This document shows, in pieces, positions 1 through 6,803 of a DNA stretch of 8,549 nt. Origin of the DNA: CAYLWW01 sp964387585 (GTDB taxonomy: Bacteria > Pseudomonadota > Alphaproteobacteria > Rickettsiales > Midichloriaceae); the NCBI GenBank assembly GCA_964387585.1, contig CAYLWW010000064.1:1-8549 (forward strand), written 5' to 3'. The translations under genes and the position numbers were made by a program. A model generated the notes under the pieces. That model did not search any database and was not told where the DNA came from. It saw nothing but the letters and a program-made list of their open reading frames with translations. Position 1 is the stretch's first letter. Each line of letters starts with the position of its first letter.

Positions 1-109
1 AGCTACTATCTGGCGCCCATGGTGACAATTGCCATATTTCTTGCCCAAATGCCATGGTACTGGACCATAGTATCATTATTGTTATTAAAATTCGCATATA
101 TTTAAACAT
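1..109 (-). CDS. Secreted protein, N-terminal fragment (runs off the left edge)
   Basis: An open frame begins at ATG 107-109, one base after the stop of the DUF5675 gene, and stays open for 36 codons to the window edge. A second Met (ATG 95-97, residue 5) is an equally good start. The N-terminus looks like a Sec signal peptide: a short basic start (KYMR), a hydrophobic stretch rich in Ile, Leu and Met at about residues 7-15, a polar region, then AFGQE, a plausible signal peptidase I site around residues 22-25. There is no lipobox cysteine. The mature part begins EIWQLSPWAPDSS and matches no family I can name. Being directly downstream of tail genes, it could be a lysis-cassette or envelope-acting protein, or a cargo (moron) gene, since virion structural proteins normally lack signal peptides. 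The function is unknown and only the N-terminus is visible. Confidence 0.6.
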   Translation of the reverse strand, partial: MFKYMRILITIMILWSSTMAFGQEIWQLSPWAPDSS

Positions 110-110
110 T

Positions 111-545
111 TTATGAGATTACTAAATCAAATATTAAAGGCAATTGCTTCAGTAGCTTTGCCATAGTTTCTTTACTACTTGTCACGTCCAGATATCCGTC
201 CTTATTGATGTCTGCATGATCCTTGCCCACAGCTATACATCCAAGCAACTGATAATGATAGTTGGCATTGTGGATCAAAATAAACTGCCTACCAGGTACA
301 TTGGTGATATGGAAGTGATTACCGTATTTCGCACTTTTGCGCCTTACCACCTTATAAATTCCAGTTGGAATACAAGAAATTTTATTATTGTTTTGCATCC
401 ATGGCAACTCTAGAGTTTTCGCTACTACATTGCCTTGATATAGCATTTCGCCAAGCGTCTGCTTATCATCTGCTTGTATTCGATTGATATATACTTTATT
501 ATCCATGATACTATTATCTTCTATTTCTGGCCAGATCAATGACAT
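111..545 (-). CDS. DUF5675 family phage protein
   Basis: This 144-residue protein has the hallmarks of DUF5675: TLELPW at 44-49, SCIPTGIYKV at 57-66, VPGRQFILIHNANY at 83-96, LGCIAVG at 101-107 and DINKDGYLDVTSS at 112-124. The family is widespread in phages and bacteria and has no agreed biochemical role. Two features are visible. His92 followed by Gly102-Cys103 recalls the His...Gly-Cys arrangement of L,D-transpeptidases, although the full SHGC signature is absent. Asp112, Asn114, Asp116, Gly117, Leu119 and Asp120 match an EF-hand or dockerin calcium loop. No signal peptide or membrane segment is seen. The gene starts three bases after the hub stop. Met14 (ATG 504-506) is an alternative start that would remove a poorly conserved-looking leader. 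It lies between the tail hub gene and a secreted protein, a position that fits either a tail accessory or a cell-wall/lysis role. The family call is firm and the function is open. Confidence 0.8.
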   Translation of the reverse strand: MSLIWPEIEDNSIMDNKVYINRIQADDKQTLGEMLYQGNVVAKTLELPWMQNNNKISCIPTGIYKVVRRKSAKYGNHFHITNVPGRQFILIHNANYHYQLLGCIAVGKDHADINKDGYLDVTSSKETMAKLLKQLPLIFDLVIS

Positions 546-548
546 ATC

Positions 549-2897
549 TTAATAATATTTAAAGATTTCTACATGTCCCACATTGCCGCTTCCTTTTACA
601 AATACGATTCTATTGTTATCCAAATCGAATCTCCATTGCCTCAATGCTAGCGTGCCTGTAGGCGTGTACAATTGCTTCACACCATTGATGTATAGCTGCC
701 ATTTCTTTTTTATTTTTATGGTGTATTCATCAGATATATTGACCAATACACTCAAATTGTCTCCATCTACAGGCTCTACATATGCCGTCGGTACATTGCT
801 CCATTCTTCCCAATATTCTAGACCATTGGCTACACCACCTACATTGTATAGATCCACACTTCCGTCCGGTACGGGAAATTCCGTAGGCTCTATTTCAGGC
901 TCAGGTATTGGTACTACATTGATACCGTCATAATCTTTGGTCACTTTCCACAATATGGCATTGAAAGTAGTGTATGCACCTGGTCCCGATGCTGTTGTTT
1001 CCATCTGTATAGGTATGTACACATCACCGCCGAAAACTATCTGATCTCTAGGCGAAATCATGGTAGTGTTTTTGTAGAAAAGCGAAATTTTTAGCGTATT
1101 GGATGGCTTTGCTCTCATGCTTAGCATCTGCCGCAACAGCAGATCTTGGATAGGTAGTGATGTCGCTTCGTCTGGATCAGTCCATAAGCTTGTAGGCAAT
1201 TGATCATAATTTGGATTGCCATCCACTGCCATAAATAGCTGGCCCAATAAGGTTTTGCTTTCTGAAGCATCATAGTATCCACACTTCACATTATAAATCG
1301 TACTATTGCGGATGTCACCTATCTCATATTTCTTAATTTCTGCAGGTTGCTCATATAGGTCTTCGTAACTACCACCTATGATTACTCTGGATTTATTGGC
1401 AATGGTGACACCTACAGATGGGAAACTAGATATTACTGTATTGTTTCGAGTGCTGACAAAGGAATTTATTTTTATCCGCAATTTGCCTTCAGCTTGTATC
1501 TCCGTACTCTGTATGATGAGCGCTGTATTGCGTATAGCATCTATCCATGCCTTATAGGTGTCGATGCCTTGGTTTACAAATATCCTTGATATCTTCATAG
1601 TGATAGCCGCTGGCACTAAGGACCAGTTGAGCGTCGGTACAGTGCCACCTTGCGCTATGAAATATTTATTATCTATCGTCAGGTTTAACGTATTGTTGTA
1701 TAGTGGATCATCAGCCACCAAATAATAATCACCTATAGATATCTCCACTACTAGCGTGTGTACTATAGTCATCGTGGACTGATAAGTGATATCCGTCCAT
1801 GGTGTGCCTGTGATATTTAGAAATAATTGAGATATCAGTTTATTGCCTGTAGCGATGATCCAACCAAAATAGTGCGGCCCTGCATTGTCGCTACCTATGA
1901 TCATCCCATTGATATAATTAAAGAATGATTTGCTTTGCTCTAGTACTACAGCTTTGAAAGCTGGCAGCCTTCTTTGTGTTATATTGGGAGCGGCTAGTAG
2001 ATTATTATCACTATCATAGTTGTGCTGCACCTTGGTAAGTGGTGAACCATCTATAAGAAGTCCACCTGGTTGTATGAGATATTGTCGGGTAGTGATATTG
2101 CTTGGTAAGTTGTCCATATAGCCCAACTGCTCGAAATGATACATACCATCATAGACCACTCTGGCATTAAACCCTGTAAGTAGATCCGTCAATGCATCCC
2201 AACAAGATTTGTATTTCCTATAAGTTGGTGATATTTGCTCATACCAATAATTGCGCACCTTTACCTGTTGCCATATATCGCCAGCGACGCTGTTGACTTC
2301 CGTCCAGTTGTTTGCAGTAGAGTACAAAGGGTAATTGATATTCGCATCATTGAGCACATTTTTAAAGAAATCTACTGTGTCTATCTTTTCTAGGATATTG
2401 CGAAAATGATCCGCAAATGTGGCTGTCTGGATGGCGGCTTCTGCTGTCAGGTCAGTGTATGTATCTGGTCGGTACTCTATATCTTGCAGATCGGTGATGC
2501 CGTCTATGGCCGTCACTACAAAATCACCATATCTATCGAGCAAATAATCACCTACATCTGGCAATATCTTGCCCATGAAAGCAAAACTACTTGCGGCCTT
2601 TGTCACTGTGACATAAAATCTACCTTCGTAACTGTTGGTCAGTGCATTATAAAAATCTTGTACCGCATTTTCTTGTGTAGTGGTGTATTCTGGTGATCCG
2701 TACAGTACTGTGAATGAAAGCGATGAAGGTACGATGCGCTTATATGGATCATCAGGAGCGCCTTCTTGTTTTATTTTGAAAAAATCATCGCTACACTTGA
2801 ATTCTATCTCAGGATCAGATACCGACTCTCTATCATAGATGATGATGGTAAAGACATTGTTATTATTGGTTCTATGTATGGATTTTAGTATTCTCAT
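549..2897 (-). CDS. Tail hub/tip protein (baseplate hub-like, host-contact)
   Basis: This 782-residue protein is encoded directly after the tape measure gene, the usual place for distal-tail and hub proteins. Residues 90-140 contain a strand-rich segment (GRFYVTVTKA, FMGKILPDV, FVVTAIDGITDLQDIEY) of the form 'tA.DGl..L.di.Y' that I associate with Bacteroidota phage hub proteins. Residues 229-257 (YKSCWDALTDLL, then FNARVVYDGMYHFEQ) repeat another common hub element. The middle, about 270-650, is long, Thr/Asn-rich and probably mostly beta. A proline/acid linker at 662-679 (VPIPEPEIEPTEFPVPDG) leads to a C-terminal domain at about 680-782 with LYINGVKQLY and RIVFVKGSG, like the 'NG...Y...I.F' beta modules at the ends of phage adhesion proteins. 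I infer a fused hub and receptor-contact protein. No lytic catalytic motif is seen. The start ATG overlaps the tape measure TGA (ATGA), indicating translational coupling. The exact homologue (Dit, Tal or gp27-like) cannot be settled from sequence alone. Confidence 0.65.
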   Translation of the reverse strand: MRILKSIHRTNNNNVFTIIIYDRESVSDPEIEFKCSDDFFKIKQEGAPDDPYKRIVPSSLSFTVLYGSPEYTTTQENAVQDFYNALTNSYEGRFYVTVTKAASSFAFMGKILPDVGDYLLDRYGDFVVTAIDGITDLQDIEYRPDTYTDLTAEAAIQTATFADHFRNILEKIDTVDFFKNVLNDANINYPLYSTANNWTEVNSVAGDIWQQVKVRNYWYEQISPTYRKYKSCWDALTDLLTGFNARVVYDGMYHFEQLGYMDNLPSNITTRQYLIQPGGLLIDGSPLTKVQHNYDSDNNLLAAPNITQRRLPAFKAVVLEQSKSFFNYINGMIIGSDNAGPHYFGWIIATGNKLISQLFLNITGTPWTDITYQSTMTIVHTLVVEISIGDYYLVADDPLYNNTLNLTIDNKYFIAQGGTVPTLNWSLVPAAITMKISRIFVNQGIDTYKAWIDAIRNTALIIQSTEIQAEGKLRIKINSFVSTRNNTVISSFPSVGVTIANKSRVIIGGSYEDLYEQPAEIKKYEIGDIRNSTIYNVKCGYYDASESKTLLGQLFMAVDGNPNYDQLPTSLWTDPDEATSLPIQDLLLRQMLSMRAKPSNTLKISLFYKNTTMISPRDQIVFGGDVYIPIQMETTASGPGAYTTFNAILWKVTKDYDGINVVPIPEPEIEPTEFPVPDGSVDLYNVGGVANGLEYWEEWSNVPTAYVEPVDGDNLSVLVNISDEYTIKIKKKWQLYINGVKQLYTPTGTLALRQWRFDLDNNRIVFVKGSGNVGHVEIFKYY

Positions 2898-5647
2898 CCT
2901 ACGCCTCTTAATCTTTTGTCGAGATGAATACTATAATCCGTCATGATCTTGAGATCTCCATTTCTGATGATCACGCTATTATCATTTTGCTGTGGCATCC
3001 TAGCACCTTGTGTATAGTGACCTGTGACACGTGCCGGTACTACGCTTTCTCCTTTGTGGAGCTTAGCGAGTCCGTCAGACTTGACATAGTTGGTACCGAT
3101 GGCAAGCGATGGCAGTGGTGCAGATGCGATGGCGGCAATGTTGGCAAGACCTAATGCTTTCACTATGGGTACAAGTGGAAGCCCTGCTGGTCCTAATGAT
3201 AGCGCTTTTGCTACACCTTCGAACATACTGACAGTGGCATTGAATATACCGAGTATTTTGTTTTGTATGGCTGTTTTTCGAGCTATAGCGGCACGTTCTT
3301 TGGCTGCTTTTTCTTCTACGGATTTTAGCTTTTTGGCCTTATCTTCTTCTATTGCTTTGAGTCTCTTAGACTTTTCATCTTCACCTAGTAATGATTTTTC
3401 GATTGTATCTCTTTCTAATGCAGATGTAAGCTCTATAGATTCTATTTGCTTATTGGTTTTTTCATCTAGTGCTGCACTCTGATTATTGTAAAATTGCGTA
3501 AATAATTGATCTAAAGGACCAATTATACTACTCGCTGCTTCGAATGATTTGAGCAAACCACTCACACTATTTGACATTGTACCAATACCAGGATTGGCAC
3601 CTATCTTGGTGAGCTCTGCATTTATTTTTGACATCACATCAGCTGTGACATTGCCATCTTCAACTATTTGTGATAATGCACTATTGATCGCTCCCAACTT
3701 CTCACCACGTACATCTATGTCAAGTCCTACTGATGCCTTCAGGTCTATGGTAGCGAGTTTCTTTTTGAGATCATCGAATATATCAGCATTCTCGAAATCA
3801 AACAATCCACCTTTTATCACCTTGAATGTAGGCGGCTGTATGGCATTTATTTTGGATTGGAAATCTTTGATCAATGGATGTGTGATGTCTCCTGTCTGCG
3901 CAAATGCCGTCTTGATGGCAGATGAGAGTACACTTATCTTTGCATCCACTCCGTCTGTATCTATACCTAGCTCTATGAATGCATCTATCTCAGCAAGTTT
4001 GGTCTGTACGTCGGTGCGTATATCATCGATTGGAAAATCCAGACTGCCTTTGATCACAAATGTAGGCGGCACACCAGATAGCCTTTGTATCATGGCTTCC
4101 GATGCTGCCAGTATGCCTTCTTTCTCCTTTAGCTTGCTGATCTCACTATTGATGTTTTTGAGTAGTGAGTTGCTCGGATTGGATTGGTAGGCGATGGATA
4201 GTTGTTTGATGCGCTCTTGAGCAGCAGATATTTGCTGCTCAAGGGTAGGCAATTGTTTTATGGTCGCACCTGTGGCAGTGTTGTTTTTAGTAGTTGATTT
4301 GGTATTATTGTCTATTATACCTGTGTACTTGCCAGTGAGATCATTTACTCTCGCTTGTGAAAATGCAATGTCAGCTTGTAATTGCTTAAAATCTGCACTC
4401 TCTACGTTAGTATTGTTCAACTGCTCTTTTAATGAGTCGAGTACTTGTGTCGCTCCTTTTAGTTCATCTTGGAATGATTTTCCATATCCTGTGCCCCTTA
4501 TAGAACGCTGTCCTGTGGTAGCACCTAGTTTATTTAATTTATCCTGTTTTACAGATGCAGCAAGACTTTTACGACCTTTTTCTTGTAAACCTTCGAATCC
4601 CTTATCATTGATAGTCTGCAGATCATCTATAAGATCAGTCATGGTGCTAAGTGCCGATTTTGCAAACCTACTGAAAACACCATCACCTTTATCAACAGAC
4701 AATATAAATCCTTCCCATGCAGATGTCATGAGCTCCAATTTACCCTTTGCAGTGTCTAGCCTTTGGTCTGTCATTGTTTTGAGTGCACCATCTACATTGG
4801 TGATGGATGCCTGTAGTCTATTCAGTTGAGTGCTATTTTCTGCAATGATTACGGCCGCTCCTGCTGATGATTTACCAAATATATCTGTAGCTGTTTTTAG
4901 CTTATCTTGACTATTGGACACACGTGCCAAAGATTGTTCGAATGTGAGACCACTTTTGGCACTATCCAGCATTATATCTCTAAGTGATGTACCGGCTGTC
5001 TCAGCTCTCACACCACGATCTGCTAGAAGTCCTAGTATGGCAGTGGTTTTTTCTAGAGATACACCCATCTGATTGGCAGCTGTACCCACGTATGGAAGCG
5101 CAGTCTGTAATTTGGAGAAATCCAATCCTGATTTTACAGTTGCTAGAGCCAATGTCTCCATGACAGACTCAGTTTTCGATGCATCTAGACCAAATGATCG
5201 CAATGCGGCACCACCTAGCGCGGCTGCACTTGCTGCATCAGTACCTACAGCCACCGAGAAATCCCCAATGGCCTTGGTAGAGTTTAGTATTTCGGTTTCA
5301 TTAAATCCTAGCTTGGCAAGTTCGGTCTGCAGCTGTACCACTTGTGTAGCAGTAAATGAAGACTCAGCACCGATTTTTATAGCGGATGCCGTGAGCTTTT
5401 GCATCTCGCTTGTAGATTTTCCAGCAATAGAACCAAGATCTGCTACAGCTTGCTCAAAGTTGGTGATAGTACTCACAGCATTGGCACCCAAAGCTGATAA
5501 TGAAAGTGCTGCAGTGAGTGGACCAGCAAATGACAATACAGATGACTTAAAGCCATTCATGATCTTTTGCGTCTGAGCAAAATCACGACGCAATTTATCA
5601 TTTTTTGCCCCTACTTCTATGAATACACTTCCTAAACTAAATGCCAT
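2894..5647 (-). CDS. Phage tail tape measure protein (TP901 type)
   Basis: This 917-residue protein sets tail length and sits inside the tail tube before DNA ejection. The N-terminal half has the PhageMin_Tail/TP901 core: FEQAVADLGSIAGKS (64-78), SSFTATQVVQLQTELAKLG (96-114), the Ala/Gly-rich AASAAALGGAALRSFGLD (138-155), LPYVGTAANQMGVSLE (184-199) and AGTSLRDIM (218-226). Residues 40-58 and about 797-850 are hydrophobic and could be membrane-active. Residues 735-795 are a highly charged Lys/Glu coiled coil. The C-terminus carries the usual GTNYVKSDGLAKLHKGE and VVPA signature (851-871). Residues 527-604 and 605-683 are a tandem duplication. At roughly 0.15 nm per residue, as in lambda-like tails, it predicts a tail of about 120-140 nm. 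No peptidase or muramidase domain is visible. The ATG lies one base after the stop of the -1-frame chaperone domain, so translation is probably coupled to the frameshifted product. Confidence 0.95.
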   Translation of the reverse strand: MAFSLGSVFIEVGAKNDKLRRDFAQTQKIMNGFKSSVLSFAGPLTAALSLSALGANAVSTITNFEQAVADLGSIAGKSTSEMQKLTASAIKIGAESSFTATQVVQLQTELAKLGFNETEILNSTKAIGDFSVAVGTDAASAAALGGAALRSFGLDASKTESVMETLALATVKSGLDFSKLQTALPYVGTAANQMGVSLEKTTAILGLLADRGVRAETAGTSLRDIMLDSAKSGLTFEQSLARVSNSQDKLKTATDIFGKSSAGAAVIIAENSTQLNRLQASITNVDGALKTMTDQRLDTAKGKLELMTSAWEGFILSVDKGDGVFSRFAKSALSTMTDLIDDLQTINDKGFEGLQEKGRKSLAASVKQDKLNKLGATTGQRSIRGTGYGKSFQDELKGATQVLDSLKEQLNNTNVESADFKQLQADIAFSQARVNDLTGKYTGIIDNNTKSTTKNNTATGATIKQLPTLEQQISAAQERIKQLSIAYQSNPSNSLLKNINSEISKLKEKEGILAASEAMIQRLSGVPPTFVIKGSLDFPIDDIRTDVQTKLAEIDAFIELGIDTDGVDAKISVLSSAIKTAFAQTGDITHPLIKDFQSKINAIQPPTFKVIKGGLFDFENADIFDDLKKKLATIDLKASVGLDIDVRGEKLGAINSALSQIVEDGNVTADVMSKINAELTKIGANPGIGTMSNSVSGLLKSFEAASSIIGPLDQLFTQFYNNQSAALDEKTNKQIESIELTSALERDTIEKSLLGEDEKSKRLKAIEEDKAKKLKSVEEKAAKERAAIARKTAIQNKILGIFNATVSMFEGVAKALSLGPAGLPLVPIVKALGLANIAAIASAPLPSLAIGTNYVKSDGLAKLHKGESVVPARVTGHYTQGARMPQQNDNSVIIRNGDLKIMTDYSIHLDKRLRGVG
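3599..4069 (-). repeat. Tandem 78/79-residue repeat within the tape measure gene
   Basis: Two consecutive copies are seen at the protein level: residues 527-604 (bases 3836-4069) and 605-683 (bases 3599-3835). Both begin PPTF followed by VIKG, then a DF motif, D..DI, a 'KLA.ID' helix, a 'GLDID' or 'GIDTD' turn, a 'S.LSSAI'/'NSALSQI' helix and a 'SKINA' end. Identity is moderate (roughly a third by eye), so the duplication is old or under strong drift. It is an in-frame length change of a kind expected in tape measure proteins, where added residues lengthen the tail. Confidence 0.75.
4216..4243 (-). other. Perfect 11-bp inverted repeat in the tape measure coding sequence
   Basis: CTTGAGCAGCA (4216-4226) and TGCTGCTCAAG (4233-4243) are exact reverse complements separated by six bases. 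In the mRNA this would form a stable stem-loop over codons for about residues 469-477 (LEQQISAAQ). There is no U-tract after it in either direction, so it is not an intrinsic terminator. Part of the symmetry follows from Gln and Ala/Ser codon choice, but an 11-bp perfect stem is more than I would expect from that alone. Confidence 0.6.
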
Positions 5648-5648
5648 C

Positions 5649-6035
5649 TTATTTTCTGTTTAAATATCGCTGATATGCTGCGTCCATTTTGTCCGATTGT
5701 TCTTTGGTAAGTTCCTTTGGCTTTTTGTTTTCAGATTCTTGCTCATCTGCAAATCTCAAAATGTCCGTTGGTTGTATCGGCTTCGACTTACTATCTTGCA
5801 TCATCTGCATCAATACGGCCGTTTGGTACCTCATTACGGACCATTGCTCACGGCTAAGTGATTCTGCTCTTCGGCTAGCGGATCGGACAAAAGCGATAAT
5901 ATCAGGTATGCGAGCTTCGAGATATTCTGATGGCTTTAGTCCGTAGTAATATGCTTGGTCACGTAGCTCATAATAAGTGAGTGCCCCATCAGCACCATCA
6001 CTACTTACTTGGTCGTCTCCGCTGCTTTGTTTGGG
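5649..6035 (-). CDS. Tail assembly chaperone, -1-frame domain (T-like part of a GT fusion)
   Basis: This frame has no initiation codon near its beginning. It opens at codon CCC 6033-6035, immediately after an in-frame TGA at 6036-6038, and its first Met is far inside (ATG 5832-5834). It is therefore read as an extension of the upstream chaperone after -1 slippage at CCCAAAC, giving 126 extra residues and a predicted 213-residue fusion (residues 1-87 plus 126). Visible in the extension are LTYYELRDQAYYYGLKPSEY (residues 17-36), EQWSVMRYQTAVLMQMM (61-77) and PIQPTDILRFADEQ (84-97), then a charged Lys/Glu tail. The 'W..mRYq...L......ikPtDil.f' pattern resembles second-domain tail chaperones of Bacteroidota phages. 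By analogy with lambda gpGT, this domain would bind the tape measure protein and recruit tube subunits. The stop is one base before the tape measure ATG. Confidence 0.85.
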   Translation of the reverse strand, partial: PKQSSGDDQVSSDGADGALTYYELRDQAYYYGLKPSEYLEARIPDIIAFVRSASRRAESLSREQWSVMRYQTAVLMQMMQDSKSKPIQPTDILRFADEQESENKKPKELTKEQSDKMDAAYQRYLNRK

Positions 6036-6289
6036 TCAATGATCTCATTTACCACGGCTTCCACAATCGCACCATACAAGTCGGTATTGATATCAATTTC
6101 TGCATGGACTTGCTCAGTTGTGACCTTACCACCACAAGCAGCTACAAATAGACCTATGTATTGGATAGGCGTCATTTGTCGTGGCATCCAGTTGAATAAT
6201 TCCAAAGCTGGCACACCTTGCGAAGATGCGTAGCTAAGTGCTACCATCGTCGTTATTTTTGGTTGTACTTCTACATTACCGATTTTCAT
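6005..6289 (-). CDS. Tail assembly chaperone, short form (G-like)
   Basis: This 94-residue protein starts MKIGNVEVQPKIT and is mostly helical, with a DPNKAAETTK tail. It is encoded between the tube gene and the tape measure gene, where lambda-like phages place gpG. Such chaperones coat the tape measure protein and keep it soluble until the tube assembles, and they are absent from the finished virion. The terminal codons overlap a canonical slippery heptamer, so most ribosomes should make this form and a minority the longer GT-like fusion. The start context (AAATGTAAGGT before ATG) has only a weak AAGG. It begins about 25 bases after a strong intrinsic terminator, so its mRNA level depends on read-through or on a promoter I cannot identify. 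Sequence similarity alone is weak. The call rests mainly on position, size and the frameshift architecture. Confidence 0.8.
   Translation of the reverse strand: MKIGNVEVQPKITTMVALSYASSQGVPALELFNWMPRQMTPIQYIGLFVAACGGKVTTEQVHAEIDINTDLYGAIVEAVVNEIIDPNKAAETTK
6029..6035 (-). promoter_or_regulatory. Programmed -1 ribosomal frameshift site (CCCAAAC)
   Basis: Read on the minus strand, the zero-frame codons are GAC CCA AAC, giving the heptamer C CCA AAC in the correct X XXY YYZ register. Simultaneous slippage re-pairs the tRNAs on CCC AAA and continues at CAA (6027-6029). The -1 frame is blocked immediately upstream by TGA (6036-6038) and the zero frame ends at TAA 6005-6007, so this heptamer lies inside the only window where the switch can occur. 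A possible bulged stem (GTGA/TCAC plus GTGC/GCAC, 5977-6001) lies 27 bases downstream, further than is usual for a stimulator. Confidence 0.85.
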
Positions 6290-6313
6290 ACCTTACATTT
6301 AAATTTTGATTAT

Positions 6314-6351
6314 AAAAAAAATGGTGGAGACATACTGCTGTACGTCTCCAC
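6314..6351 (-). terminator. Intrinsic terminator after the tail tube gene
   Basis: On the minus strand an 8-bp stem GTGGAGAC/GTCTCCAC (6344-6351 with 6324-6331), extended inside by three more pairs after one mismatch and closed by a 4-base loop, is followed after two bases by eight consecutive U residues (6321-6314). It begins about 10 bases past the tube gene stop and ends about 25 bases before the chaperone start. It would lower downstream mRNA relative to the tube gene, matching the high copy number needed for tube subunits. Confidence 0.85.
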
Positions 6352-6361
6352 ATGTGTTTTC

Positions 6362-6772
6362 TTATGCTGTGAGTGCGCTAGTCAATGCACCGGTACCTTC
6401 GAACTGGAATTCGCCAGTCACGTTTTCCTTATTGGTAGCTGTGATGGATACGGATGATAGATAGGCTTGACCTACTAGCTCCCAGTCGCCTATGATGTCG
6501 TTGCCCATTACTAGGTCGAACACAGTACCTGCAATTAACTTGTCAACTGCAAATTTTCCGTTTTGTCCAGTGGTCCTGACCAATACAGATGTGGATGCGG
6601 TGAAAGCCTTTTGCCCAGGCTCTACGGCTCTCCATCCACCTACGATGTCCTTGCTAGATGTCTCTCGCATCTCAGCGGTGATATTGATAGTACACTCGGT
6701 GCTATCTGCGAAGGCGACTCCATTGTGGAAAAGCCTGAAATATGTACCGTTATAAATTCCTGTCGTTGCCAT
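6362..6772 (-). CDS. Major tail tube protein
   Basis: This 136-residue protein is likely to stack as hexameric rings to form the tail tube around the tape measure protein. It has the common beginning MATTGIYNGTYFRLFHNG. A conserved loop at about 33-62 (AEMRETSSKD, then GGWRAVEPGQKAFTAS) matches the 'TSKD.GgW.e..pg..s.t.s' pattern of TP901-1-type major tail proteins. A beta-rich C-terminal half follows (DWELVGQAYLSSVSITA at 96-112, GEFQFEGTGAL at 120-130). The size fits a minimal siphovirus tube protein without an added Ig-like domain. It follows the terminator-protein gene and a small gene, and precedes the chaperones in the usual order. The AATAAAATAAA run before the ATG is typical of Bacteroidota initiation regions. 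An intrinsic terminator directly follows its stop. No sheath gene neighbours it, arguing for a non-contractile tail. Confidence 0.85.
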   Translation of the reverse strand: MATTGIYNGTYFRLFHNGVAFADSTECTINITAEMRETSSKDIVGGWRAVEPGQKAFTASTSVLVRTTGQNGKFAVDKLIAGTVFDLVMGNDIIGDWELVGQAYLSSVSITATNKENVTGEFQFEGTGALTSALTA

Positions 6773-6803
6773 TTTATTTTATTGGATGTGATTAATGAAA
6801 AAA

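Noticed and set aside
3549..4829. Long plus-strand open frames opposite the tape measure gene
   Set aside because: They are antisense to a clearly real gene, Ser/Ala/Leu-rich as expected of shadow frames, and show no family resemblance. The same applies to the other plus-strand frames in the window.
5649..5834. A separate 61-residue gene starting MRYQTAVLMQ
   Set aside because: Its frame stays open upstream without a stop to 6035 and contains the conserved chaperone-like EQWSVMRYQ phrase across the supposed start, so the Met is internal to the -1-frame domain.
5977..6001. Bulged stem GTGA..GTGC/GCAC..TCAC after the slippery site as a frameshift stimulator
   Set aside because: It is 27 bases from the heptamer against the usual 5-9, and has two weak 4-bp helices. 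It is mentioned with the slippery site but not claimed as functional.
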